DNA of 64,000 nt from Serendipita indica DSM 11827 (Eukaryota > Basidiomycota > Agaricomycetes > Sebacinales > Serendipitaceae): NCBI GenBank assembly GCA_910890315.1, contig CAJVGD010000019.1, forward strand, positions 310,001 to 374,000, in the 5' to 3' direction. Each line of letters begins with the position of its first letter. Position 1 is the stretch's first letter. The notes below the pieces were generated by a model, which was given only the letters and a program-made list of their open reading frames with translations, did no database searches and was not told where the DNA came from. Of the stretch, positions 1 to 11,600 are shown piece after piece. Both the position numbers and the translations under genes were made by a program.

Positions 1-119
1 GCTACACACGTAAATAAAGAGTATTATAATTAATAACAAGTATGATCTCTGCGTATGGAACCGGTGGATTGTGTGACAATAACGAGTGTAGATGATCAGA
101 GAACTTGTCCTCCACCGCC

Positions 120-1605
120 ATGTTCTCCTTGTTCAGGTTGGTTCAATTCTCATATCCTGGTACATTCTATACTTGCAAACGCGATTCTGATGAGGATTCA
201 ATTCCGTTCCTATCGGCAGCGATTCATCAGCCCCGAATCTTCACCCAGTCTCGTCTCGGTACCAACCCGAGGAGCTCTTTTCTCCCTTGAATGAGACGGA
301 TCTTGAATGGACGTGTGCCGGAGGGTTTGCAACGGAGACCCAGACCTTTTACCAGATTCTCAACGATGGCCGCTTCCTGATGTGCCAAGTCATTCATTCT
401 AGCACTGGGTTCGTACATCAGTACCTCTGCTCCTTCTTTATGACTGAATGGTCTCATTTCCGGTTGCCGTGATCAGACTCTGGTACCCAACAGTTCAGTT
501 TACATTCAAATTGTACAACCCCGCGACGAAAGAGGTCACTTGGAGATCCAGCAGTGTTAGTAATTTCGTGACACCTCCGCCTGGACAGGACAAGCGGTCG
601 TGCAAGTCGGACACCTTTAGTATCGTCTACCGCCCATCGTCGTCAGATCCAGATCATTCGGAGAATTACACCGTCACCGCAAAGGTATCGGACGACATCT
701 CCGTCTCGCTCATCGTCACGCGCCCAAATCACGCGCCGAGTGTCAAGATTGGTAGCCTGCCTAAGGGTGGCTACACGTACTTTGGCACGAATATGGACAA
801 CGCCGATGGATATGTCGTTCACCGCTTCTGGCCTCAGACAAAGGTGTCTGGACATATCACGTTTGGCTCGGCTGGGGGCGCAGCCGGTTCCGCAGGTCGT
901 ATCGAACAGTTTACCGGGTTCGGCATGCTTGTTCATGCTATCCAGGGGATGCGACCCAATCTCATCGCCAGGAGGTGGAACTTTTGCTGGTTCACGGGTC
1001 ATATCCCCGACAGCGACAAGCGGGTCAGTGCGATCATGATGGAATTTACGACGACGGAGAGTCATGGACGCAAGAAGGGAGGTGAAGGTGGGGTTGTCGT
1101 CAACGTTGGCTGTGTTAGCGTTGGCGAGCGTGTCGCTGCCACGGCGGAGACAAAGTGGCCCGATGCGCCTCGCATTCAGAACGCACCCGTCATCTCTCGA
1201 GCGACTCACCTCGAGACAGTATTGGACAAGGACACTGGTTACATGCAGCCACAGAAGATTGAGTTTTCGTGGCAGAATGTCATTGCGCAGGACAAGGAGC
1301 ACAAGTTCAAGGCGGACTTGCTCTTAGACGTCGGCTTTGGGGAACATAGCAAGGGTTTGATCGAAAAGGTCGACGTGTTAGCCGAGATTCCCAAGGTGCT
1401 GAAGACAATTGTTCACGCGACAGGTACCAAGCCGTACATCTACCAGGCAAGTCTCTTTGGGTACGTTTGCTGCTTGCTGACGGTCCTCTAGTGGATGCAG
1501 CCAAATGCTGTTCTCCACCTTCACGGCCCCGAGGGATTCTTCCACCGCGATAAGGAGATTGACGTTGAGGGGACTGCCTATGTCGAGGCGAGCTACGTCT
1601 CCTGA
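120..1605 (+). CDS. SVF1: Svf1-like survival factor
   Basis: Encodes a Svf1-family protein of about 429 residues. In yeast this family is needed for survival under oxidative and cold stress and is linked to ceramide transport between ER and Golgi. The exons that keep frame are 120-136, 220-408, 477-1446 and 1492-1605. The start reads MFSLFSDSSAPNLHPVSSRY, typical of the family. Family blocks follow: ETQTFYQI, CQVIHS, then LWYPTVQFTFKLYNP across the second intron. The protein ends in VEASYVS, like known Svf1 C-termini. The last intron (1447-1491) has a GC donor (CAG|GCAAGT) and an AG acceptor; without splicing the reading runs into a stop and loses the conserved end. Start and junctions are inferred from family pattern. 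Confidence 0.9.
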
Positions 1606-2417
1606 GCATGCACATGGGTGTCAATGTTGTCGTCTGTGTACTATAGGACCCCAACAGCAGATCGTTTACACTGACGTGGAGGCATGTCGAAACGACCGAG
1701 ATATCGGAGGTTCGAAGGGTAGGGCCTGAGGGTTCTGCGGGCGAGACCCCAGGATTTGAATGATATTTGGCTGCGGTGATCACAGCGAGTTTGCCTCAAG
1801 TAAGCAGGCTTTCCACTGGAAAGACGACGGCAAATGCGGGCCTCCCCTCACTTGCTCTCGCCGACTGTGGACGCGTCGCCCATCGGCAGCCACAATTGTA
1901 CCGTATTCCTTAAAAATCAGCTTACTCAGCACATAAACCACATAGTCCAAAGTCAAAGCTCCGTTCGGGCGATGCTGGCCGCGCAGGGAGCACGACGAGT
2001 GCCCTTGCCGTCCCAGGAAATCTGTCTTAACCGCCCTCTTTTGCGCCCAAATTATCTCGGAATCACTCGCAACAGCTCTAGGACCTCTCGCGGCTCGAGG
2101 GGATATGCCACGGCCACGGATGCGGACGCTGGCCGATCGCACTTCTGGTTCCTCCCCAAGGACGGCTTCAAACGCTCAAAGACAAAGTCCTCTTCGTTTA
2201 ATACAGGCAGAGGATCATGTTTTGGTAGCTGTTTTGGCCCCCGTCAGCAAGCACGACCATATGTTCGTTTAGAGTCCTACGATCCGTCGTCACGGCTGCT
2301 CGCCTGGATTGGACGATGCGGTGTAGGCTGTAATGCGTATGGAGGATCTCTGGTCATGATGGAGTCGGTACGTCCTGCTGCGACGTATGCTCATAAACCA
2401 ACATTCCATTTCTGCAG
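1606..2417. other. Spacer between SVF1 and OMA1, with a possible upstream exon
   Basis: 1606-1971 holds nothing I can support. 1972-2367 is an open frame starting with ATG whose first 45 residues are rich in Arg, Ser and Ala and include SRGYATA, like a mitochondrial presequence. It ends at a good donor (GTACGT at 2368) whose acceptor (CTGCAG, ending 2417) joins it in phase to the first OMA1 exon. It may be a true extra exon of OMA1 or untranslated leader. Confidence 0.4.
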
Positions 2418-4381
2418 ATGCGAACCTCGAGCGACAACTGGAGACGAGTCCAGGCTAATCTACTGTCCTCACTGCAGCGAAGGATGACACCCGTATCTAT
2501 TGTCGATGGCTCTCCACAGAAGCGCGACTTTCATTCGAGCAGCAAGCGAGATGGCATGTGGCATTTGGTGATACACACTGCTGCCTATCTCAAAGTATGT
2601 CCAAGTCTATTAGTTGTTTATCATCACTTACGAATGGGCCCTAGTCGAGCGGAGCACTTACTGCAGTCCAGACGGTAGGACGAATCGCGCTTACATTATT
2701 ACCTATGGCTGTCATCAAGCGCTCGCTCTTTCGCAAGTTAATTAAGGTGCTGCCGCTCTCTGAACACCCAACCCTCGCTTCTCTCCACAAGCACATGCAA
2801 TCTTCGATTAGTGCAATCAACGTCGCATTATGGGGCCTTTTGATCGTTCCCGCCGGATTTTTCGTCGCTACCATATTGGCAAGTATGGAACGCACCCCCA
2901 TCACCGGTCGATGGCGATTGATCCTTTTGTCGCCCGAAGAAGAGAGAAGCGTCGCTGCTGACCTTGCTGGGGATGGCTGGAAGGAGGCAGTCGTGAACAT
3001 TCTCACCGAGGGAAAGACGGTACCCTTGCCCAGGTTAGAGGGTTTCGGTTAGTTCCCCACCCTTGTCTAACGTTCCTCCAGAGTAATTCCCCGTTCTGAC
3101 TGGAGAAGCGAATGGGTTTTGCAAACCTGGCGGCACCTCGAAGCCGTCGTACCACTCATGCAGGCCGATGACGCAGAGATCAAAAAGGCCTTTGAGCGAT
3201 TCGCTAAACAAGAGCGAGAGGGACAAGATGTCATTCCTTTCCCTCCGCCGTCTGAATATGCGCTCATGCCTCGGCCTCGTGCAACAACGCTGTTGCATTC
3301 AATCTCACCTTGCATGTCAGACGTGATGGAAGAGGCGGCGCTAGCTACGCTTTCGTCAGAAGATGACCCGATAGAAGCGGACAAGCGCTTGACCTCTCAA
3401 GACCCTCCACCACATACGCTCCTCGGTCCACCGTATTCAGTCCTCCTGGTTGACAAACCGCAATCGGCAAATGCATTCTCCTATGGGTTTGGGCCGAATG
3501 GAGCGGGTGGCGTCGTCGTCTATTCTGGATTCATCGACGAAATCCTCAGAAAGACGGACCCGGCTGCGATCGGTGAAGGCTCACCGTCTTCGACTAATTC
3601 TGGAAGCAGAAGCTTCCTGTCACTCTTTACTGGCTCTTCTACATCACAGCAGCCATCTATACAGGCTGCCAATACTATCCCCACTCAATATACGCCTACA
3701 CAGGAGCAAACCACACTATTGGCTATTCTCCTCGCACACGAAATGGCACATCTCGTTTTATCTCATCATTTGGAAACACTTTCATCCAACTCGATTCTTA
3801 TTCCTACCGTCGTCGGCATGTTTTCCGACCTCGCACGTACACTCGTATTCCCGTTTACCATGGTCTTTGGACCATTCGTAAACGACGCCCTCTGGGAGGT
3901 TAGCAAGCTCGGAACAGGCGAGGTCGTCAAGAACACCGAGGCATGCACCGTCAGGGCCCTCGAGGTGGAGGCTGACGTTGTCGGCGCAAGGTATATCTAT
4001 CACTGCACTGTCTGGTCCATTATCTAACGGTCTGCCAGACTCCTCGCATACGCTGGCTTTGACGCTCGAGCCGCTGTCAAGTTTTGGGAAGAGCGTGAAG
4101 CAGCTGATACGTGCGCTGAAGCACAATGCAAGAGCAAGCCTGCTGTGGATGCAGATTCTCCGAGTATCCTTTCTCGGATTCGCCAGCTGGTGCCCATCGC
4201 TGGGCCAAGTCTTGAGGGCGCATGGTTTACCAAAACCGGCAGCGATCATGCCGGTCCACATCCCATTAGTGCAGAGCGCCTCAATCGGCTCCGTGCGGAG
4301 CTGCAACGATGGGAGCACGAGCGCACCAAGTTTCAGAAGACTTTGAGCGACGATGTCTCATCACCGGTAGCTACCGCATAG
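2418..4381 (+). CDS. OMA1: Mitochondrial metalloprotease OMA1 (peptidase M48)
   Basis: Zinc metalloprotease of the inner mitochondrial membrane; OMA1 enzymes cleave membrane proteins during stress and membrane potential loss. Exons 2418-2594, 2645-3033, 3082-3990 and 4039-4381 give about 605 residues. The N-terminus is Arg/Ser-rich with RDFHSSS, a mitochondrial targeting look. A hydrophobic segment around 2,830-2,890 (LWGLLIVPAGFFVATILAS) is the likely membrane anchor. The zinc site HEMAH lies near 3,737-3,751, and the third ligand is the Glu of EVEADVVGAR near 3,965-3,990. The C-terminal HPISAERLNRL motif matches the HP...R segment of the family. The start could also be at 1972 through an upstream exon. 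Confidence 0.9.
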
Positions 4382-4537
4382 ATACATATTGCATCTAGAT
4401 TCTCGGCCGACCTCGTGTTCATCTTGTCTTTCTATTCGCTTTCCATTTTTTGACCCGTTGGACGTAGGTACACACACTCCTTTCTTACGAAATTGTATCT
4501 GCTTGTAAAGTAGCTAGACCCTATATCCCACTCCAAA

Positions 4538-5539
4538 ATGATATTCACCGTTGAAACACATATTAGCGGTTTAATGCTCCGACCACGACCTTTCATTCTT
4601 CAAAGGCTTTATCGCAAGTTTGGGATTAGCTACACGAGACAGCAACTGCAATGGATATATAAGGAGCTCTCACAGAAGCCAGCTACTGAGCGCCCAAGTT
4701 CAACTGGTTTGATTTACCGCTTGTTGAAGGACGAACCATTGGCGTATGTTCTTGGTAAGTAGGTGTGGTGAATATTGTTATGTTACTGACCTCAGTGGCA
4801 TACAGGGACGCAGCCGTTCGGTCCTCTTACTCTGCGAGTTTCTGCTCCTGTCCTGATTCCTCGACCAGAGACTGAGGAATGGACATTTGAGCTTCTTCAT
4901 CGGATATCAGCCTCTGATAACTTCAAACAAGCCTGGAGCATGCTGGATATCTGCACAGGCAGCGGATGCATCCCGCTTCTCCTTCTCGACGAATGGCCAC
5001 AGGATCGCTTGGGGCCCATTCGTGCATATGGAGTGGATACATCTGATCGCGCTATCTCCCTTGCAAGAGCAAACGCGGTCTCGAATCGGGTTCGAAGGCA
5101 GTCCCATTCTTCCACTCGACCGTCCAATCCGAATCCAATATCTGGTATCACTTTCGAGGCGAACAAGCTGGATGTAACCTCGTCTATGTTCGAGACATGG
5201 GCCAAGGAGCACGGACCATTCGATATCGTCACTGCCAACCCGCCGTACGTGACCACGGCGGAGTGGCATACCCTTCCTGCCTCTGTAAAAGAATACGAGG
5301 ATAAAGGGGCACTGGTTGGAGGGGATGACGGGCTCGTCTTCTATACCCGAATCGCGCATCTCGTCGCAAAGGGAAACCTCCTTCGTCCGAGCGGATGGTT
5401 AGTTGTAGAGATTGGTGCTTCACAAGGAGAAATCGTCAAAGGGCTACTCGAACGTGTCATTGGTCTAGAGGGCATTGAGGTTTGGAAAGATTCATTTGGG
5501 AATGACCGTGCTGTATTTTGTAGAGCAAAATCTAAGTAG
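4538..5539 (+). CDS. MTQ1: Mitochondrial release factor N5-glutamine methyltransferase
   Basis: HemK/PrmC-type methyltransferase that would methylate the GGQ glutamine of mitochondrial release factor. Exons 4538-4754 and 4806-5539 give about 316 residues. Visible motifs are the PrmC N-terminal helical domain, EPLAYVLG then GTQPFG across the intron, IPRPETEEW, the S-adenosylmethionine loop DICTGSGCIPLLL near 4,943, and the catalytic TANPPYV near 5,234. A second ATG at 4574 starts MLRPRPFILQRLYRKF, a basic amphipathic stretch suiting mitochondrial import, so translation may begin there. It lies 156 bases after OMA1 on the same strand. Confidence 0.92.
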
Positions 5540-5625
5540 AACCGTAGAATAAAAAGTAATGCGCCATATCCTCTCTATGCTACACCACAGATGCATCTCA
5601 ATGAAACCGTAACTTTGTCCTCGCC

Positions 5626-8159
5626 ATGTCCGAAGTGGCTCATTCAAACCAAGTGAGAATCCGGCATACTAGATACGTTTTAATCTTACAATTTATTAGA
5701 CCAAAACGAAGACAAAAGCGAAACGGCGCTATCTCAAGGGCAAAAAGGAGAGAAGAAAGCAGCGAAAAGCTTTTGTAAATGCAAACAAACCCAAGACCGC
5801 GCATAATGAGGACTCAGAATGGGACTCAGAAGAAATAATAGATGGAGGTGATCAATCAGCTGCACTGCAACAGCCAGTAGATGGAGTCAAAACGAGACCA
5901 CCTCGCGTAGAGGATGAAGACGATGACGCTGGAGAGGCGGAGAACAAGAAGAAAAGAAAGAAAGAGAAAAAGGAGAAGCGACCGAAAAAGCGCAGAAAAG
6001 AGGACATCGTTGAGCCAGAGGACAGGATGGATATCGACAATGTTCTTGAAGAGGAACGGACGGTTGATGAAGTGCATCCCCCGAAAGAAGATGAACGAGT
6101 TGTGATACCGTCCTTTCCACTCCCTTCCCAGCCTTTACCGGTATCAAAGGTGGAAGTCATACGACAAGGAATGGATGCCGCCATGCTTCAAGCGGAAATT
6201 GTAGACGCCTCCGTTACAGAGAGCCTGGATGTCGAAAATGGCAATGTGCGGAAACGACTGAGCTCACGAATGCTGAGACGGCTTGCCGACTTGGGAATCA
6301 AAGAACTGTTTGCTGGTGCGTCTGATCATTGCAACTACGACATACTTCTTACAGACCTTCAGTTCAGACAGTTCTTCTTCCATTCCTACTGCCAGAAGAT
6401 TTAGAGCAATCTATGCTTTACCAACCGTCTCACCCACCCAGAGATGTTTGTGCGTCTGCTCCCACAGGCAGTGGCAAAACACTGGCCTATGCAATCCCAA
6501 TCACCGAGGTATGACGCAGCCAAATTATGTGCACTTCTAAGAATATTGACAGATGCTCTCGACTCGCATCGTTACCCGACTGAGGGCTCTTGTTGTCGTC
6601 CCTACTCGAGATCTAGTCCAACAAGTTCGCGAGACATTCGAGGCATGCGGCAAGGGCACCAAACTTCAGGTGGGCAGTCTCAGGACTGAGGTTCATCGCT
6701 AACATATCAAAGATCGGCATCGCAACTGGACAGCATTCTTTTGCACATGAGCAAGCACAGATCGTAGGGGATATCTCTGAGAGGTTCTGAATACTCGTTT
6801 CCTTCCATGTGGCTGAACATATTCAGGTCTTTGGGTGGTCGAAGTCGAGTGGACATCCTCATATGCACGCCAGGACGATTGATAGACCATATAAATGGGA
6901 CTCCAAATTTTACACTTCAACACCTACGGTTCTTAGTGGGTTCTCGATGAACTAACACCACTACATACACTCACAACGGTGCCAGGTTATCGATGAGGCG
7001 GATCGACTTCTCAATCAATCATTCCAAGAGTGGCTCAAGCAAGTTCTCAACGCCATCAGCCTACCATCCCCGAATGGCCCACGTCTGTCCGAAGGTGATC
7101 GTTCTGAATTGTTCCCCGTGCCCGATGGCATTGCTCCAACCTGGCTGTCCGCCTTAGTTCCGACCTCCCCTACGGATATTGATGAAGCACCACGCTCATC
7201 GTGCCAGAAATTACTTTTCTCTGCCACTCTTACTCGGGACCCTGCCAAGATTGTCGAGCTACAACTTCGAGATCCAAAATATTTTATCGTCAAGGGAATA
7301 TCTGCTAGTCAAGAAGTGGGAGACGCAATGGACGTCAACGTTACGCACGTCGAATCTTTTGAGACGCCAGGGACACTACGTGTGAGTATATCATGTTCAT
7401 TGATTGCATTGTACTCATTGAATTAGGAATGGATGATCGTTTGCGAATCAATCAACAAACCTCTACTTTTATTCTACCTCGCACACAAGCAACAAATCTC
7501 GGATATGCTCGTCTTTACCAAGTCTGCGGAGTCGACCACCAGGTTACTACGTCTACTTGGGTACTTCGAGGATGCAATGGCAGAAAGGGAAGTCGGAAGC
7601 AAGAAAATTATAGCAGAGGCCTTCTCGAGTGACCTCGCACCATCACAGAGGAAGACTGTGCTTGAAAAATTCAAGGCAAAACAGATTGATATGTCCGAGC
7701 CTTCAAACATGCACAAGACTTTCGCTGATCAGGTCCTAGGCTTATTTGTTCCGACTTAGTCTCTCGAGGTATCGATATTCCGCACGTGTCACACGTCGTT
7801 AACTACGACATACCGGTCGACGTTCGCAAATATATCCATCGTGTTGGACGAACTGCCCGAGCGGGCCGAGAAGGCGACGCCTGGTCCCTAGTTGAGGAAC
7901 AAGAGGTTGGCATTATTTGTCCTATGGAATCGTTCGGTCTGACTTCTAGTTCGTTCCCAGATGCATCATTTCAAGTTGATGATGAAGGAAGCACACCATT
8001 TGCACGCCTTGAAGAAGAAGAAGGTGAAATCCGAGGACCTCTCAGGTCTTGTGGATGTATATCAAGTAAGCTTTGTCTCCTGATATGGTTTGACACTAAC
8101 TTCGATAGGTCGCTCTGGGACGAATGAAAGTTCACTACGACAGAGGCCCTCAGGCCTAG
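5626..8159 (+). CDS. DBP6: DEAD-box RNA helicase Dbp6/DDX51
   Basis: ATP-dependent RNA helicase of the Dbp6/DDX51 group, which acts in early 60S ribosomal subunit assembly in the nucleolus. A 27-base first exon (MSEVAHSNQ, 5626-5652) joins a Lys/Arg/Glu-rich N-terminus (5700-6315) with long runs of basic residues. Core motifs appear in order across short introns: Q-region VQTVLLPF, Walker [57 protein letters not shown] and [10 protein letters not shown]. The last exons are 7961-8065 and 8109-8159. About ten introns of 43-60 bases separate the motifs. No break was seen. Confidence 0.9.
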
Positions 8160-8699
8160 TTCACGCAGCAATAATTTATTGATTATCTACGCGCCTTCTC
8201 GGAAAGAAGAATAATAGGCCATTCTCACACGGCACATCGTCCCCTGGTGCTACGAAGTTACAATTCGACCGACCCTAAGCTCAATACCCGGTTAAACCAG
8301 ATAGAGGCACGTAAAAGATTGAGGGTTGTCACCCCTCGCCCTCGCATTTCTAACAAATGTAGCAGTAGCGACGAGGTACCTAGGTCCAATGTACGCTCGA
8401 ACTGGTATCCAATGTACGCTCACCAAACTACCTCCAGACGAGGACCTAAGTCATGGGGACCCAACGGAAACCGAGGAGAATAACATCTCGATGGGTCGAC
8501 TCCAGCCTGGCCATTGCCAAGTTTGTCCTCTTCGACGGAAGGCATTCTCTTAGCTGAGATTGAGGGTTATCCAGGCCCTTTTATTTTCAAGCATGCTTAA
8601 GAGATTGTAAGGATATCTCGCACGGCTCGTCAGAACCAGTTTCGAGCTGAACCTGAAGGTAAAGCACTAAAACGGCGAAATTCAATCATATAGGGGTAT
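8160..8699. other. Convergent intergenic region
   Basis: Lies between the stop codons of DBP6 and the ZNFX1-like gene. It contains no convincing coding frame. A 14-base direct repeat TCCAATGTACGCTC occurs twice about 22 bases apart near 8,385-8,421. Both 3' ends must terminate here. Confidence 0.5.
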
Positions 8700-11600
8700 T
8701 TATGCATCGTTGGCCCAGTCAAAAGGACTTTGCTCAACGCCTTGGTCTCGAGCAATCGCCTCAAACTCTCTGTTCCGAGAGTTGGTGCCTAGAAGCTGAT
8801 GCTGAGTTCCCCCTATAGGTGCCCCACATTCGTTGCACCTTCCAACCTGCATCGCACCTCCGCACTCCCCAATAACAAATGTATGGCCATTTGGGCAAAT
8901 GAACCAATGCCCTCGGTGAGCTGTCAATATGTCAGGAACCCATTCTGCTGAGATTACTGGCGGTACGTACTAAACCCAAATGCTTGTTGTATCTGTCGCT
9001 TCTCTTCCACACTCACTGGTTGATAGAAAGTCCCACGCGCAAGTGTCTTGTAAGCATCCTCCCAGCGTCCCAGGATCTCCTGAACAGTCTTTGTGAAATT
9101 CTCCTTCACCCAAGGTTCCTCGCTGGTAGATTGAATCTTCTTTGCCTTGTAATACGTGGTTGTCGCCTGCGCCATGGTGATAGACGTTTTATGGTGGGAC
9201 TGCTTCGCCTCGTCCGCCAACAAGCGACGCGCTTGTATGACCGTCTCAGTGGACTCGCCATCAAGTAATCGCACACGCGAATTGAACTCCTCTAGCTCCA
9301 CTCGAAGCAACTTTAGCTCTGATAATAGAACTTGTTTATGAGCCCCAGACCTAACCGCAAGCTCCCTCGCCAGCTTTGCATCGATAACGCAGGTCTGGTA
9401 GATGAAGGCGACAAAGTCGGACACGGTCTTTGAGTACTTTGGCTTGTCCGGCTGGGAACTCAGTAGCCCCCACACACGGCTGAGAAAGTTTTGACTCTCT
9501 CGCTCTTCCTTGGCGACGTGATGTTGCAACGCGATTGCCACTTTGCCCATTATTAGCCGGATATCCACAGAAAGCCAGATGCTTTCGATGGCGAATCGTT
9601 TATCGGATTGCGGTGGAGGCGTTCCGATCTTGACTCTGGCGGTCTGAAGAGCCAATCGACGCTTGCTGTCTTCGTTGAGATTGGGACTAGACTGGAGAAG
9701 CTCATGCTCCTTCTGGTATAGCTTTGAAAGTGTCGCCTCATACGCCTTCGTATGGGCTGACCGTTGTGTCGCAATGGAGTATGATTCTATATAATGCAGT
9801 CGAAGTTGCGCCAAGACAGAGTCCCAGCGTGACCCGTGAGCCGGTTGCAACCCATAGGAATTGATCAAAGTTCCGCCAAAGAAGTCGCTGAACCTAAATG
9901 GATGCTGGTTCGAAGATTCAAGTTTGTCGCGATACATCCCACTAATCTCCAAGGCTTTGGCGGGATTCTGCTCTGATGATGCTAAAGGAGATAGTCGTGC
10001 GATAATTTGGCTCTCGAGGTGAGATACATTCAATGCATCAACTTGTTCTAGAAGCCGATGGATCCTTGCAGAGGAATTCGCCGCCACTGTCCGTTCCAAA
10101 AGATCGAGATTGCAGCGTTTGAGAACCCGCCCATAGCGAGGAGAAACAAATTCTCCTTTGCAAGTTGGGCAAGTTGGAGACAGGATGGTGCCGGGCGGAG
10201 GAAGGGTAGGACGGACCCATTTGTCTTCCCTTCGTTCGTAATAGTCCTTGAGACCCGTGATCCCGTCCAAGGTCTCAACGGTGAAGATGTGCTTGCAAGG
10301 AAGGGTGATGAGGATATTGTCCAGCCCCGGATCAGTAGGATTCACGTCTTTCAATGTCGTGAACAAGACGAGGTCCACGGCTTGTGCTTTTTGGTCGTCC
10401 GTCGCGCACTCGGGGCATACTTGATCTTCGCATGGTTCGCCACAAAGAGAAGGGCAAGCATGTCCACATCGAAGCATGCGACTACAACGAATGTCACAAG
10501 GAAGTCGCGTGCAAGGCTATGTTCTTATTAGTCATTGTAGATGGATCTCTTGATGCTTACCGAGCCACAAGGAGCTTCACATCGCTGATGATCACAATTC
10601 CAGGCGCAATTCTCGGCACAAGGAGTGCACGGGGTTGCACAACCCGCATTGCAGATACTGTGTTTGCAGCTTTGACGACAGGGATTTGTGCAGGCGCATT
10701 GATGTCCCTCGACACAAATGCCGATACACCGATGTTGACAATGGAGGGTTTTGTCGCAGGTGTGCTCAACATGCTTCTTTCTCCTTGGATGCGAGGCTTG
10801 GCAATCTATGCAACGAGAGGCACATTTTCGCGAGCAGCAGTCCATTTCTTTTGAGCAGATTGCGTCGCAAGCTCTCTTCTGTACGTCTTCGTGACAGGGC
10901 ACATTGACAGTATGCTCGCAGTTTCTGAGACGCTTCTCGACGACAGTCGGACACAGAATTCGACGTTTGTTTCTCGCTTGTGCACTACATATCGTTAGCC
11001 AAAGACTTGTGATGGTTCGCGCGATGAGCATACCAAGGCACATCGTGGAGCTCGTGCCCACAGTCCAAAGTAATCTTGGGAACAGTGAAGTCGCACTTGC
11101 ACTGCTCCCTGCAGAGACGAGTACAAGGGTGCCCTAGAGGACAGAGCTTCCCACAGGGTTGATTACATTGTGCGTTCGAGTGCGCTCCATCGTCAGGGTG
11201 ACACTAAGCAAATCGTCAACCGCATGGAATTCCGAGGAAACACAAACTCACTTTCGAAAGACATGCGTGCCCACAAGGAAGCTTCGTATCACATGGTAAG
11301 AGACAGCGACCTACCAAGTGACTCAGCGGCTGGGTCAGGATTTCTGTGCGTATTGCCTACCATCAGGGAATAAAACGTCGATGTCATTCGGCTTCGAGAT
11401 CCATTTTATATCCTTTGGGTGTCGATGACATGCGAATGGAATGGCTGGTCCATATGAATCAGAGCGTCGCAGCTCTTGAATGACAGATGACCACGTCCCG
11501 CTCCCATTCTCCAGTGCATCTCCATTTCCGAGGATAAACATGCCGTGGCGGGCACGGGACAGAGCGACATTGGTCCGATTGGAAGACTGGTTGAGGCCCG

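Noticed and set aside
643-1302. Minus-strand open frame of 219 codons opposite SVF1
   Set aside because: Lies wholly within an SVF1 exon with clear family motifs and has no recognisable domain.
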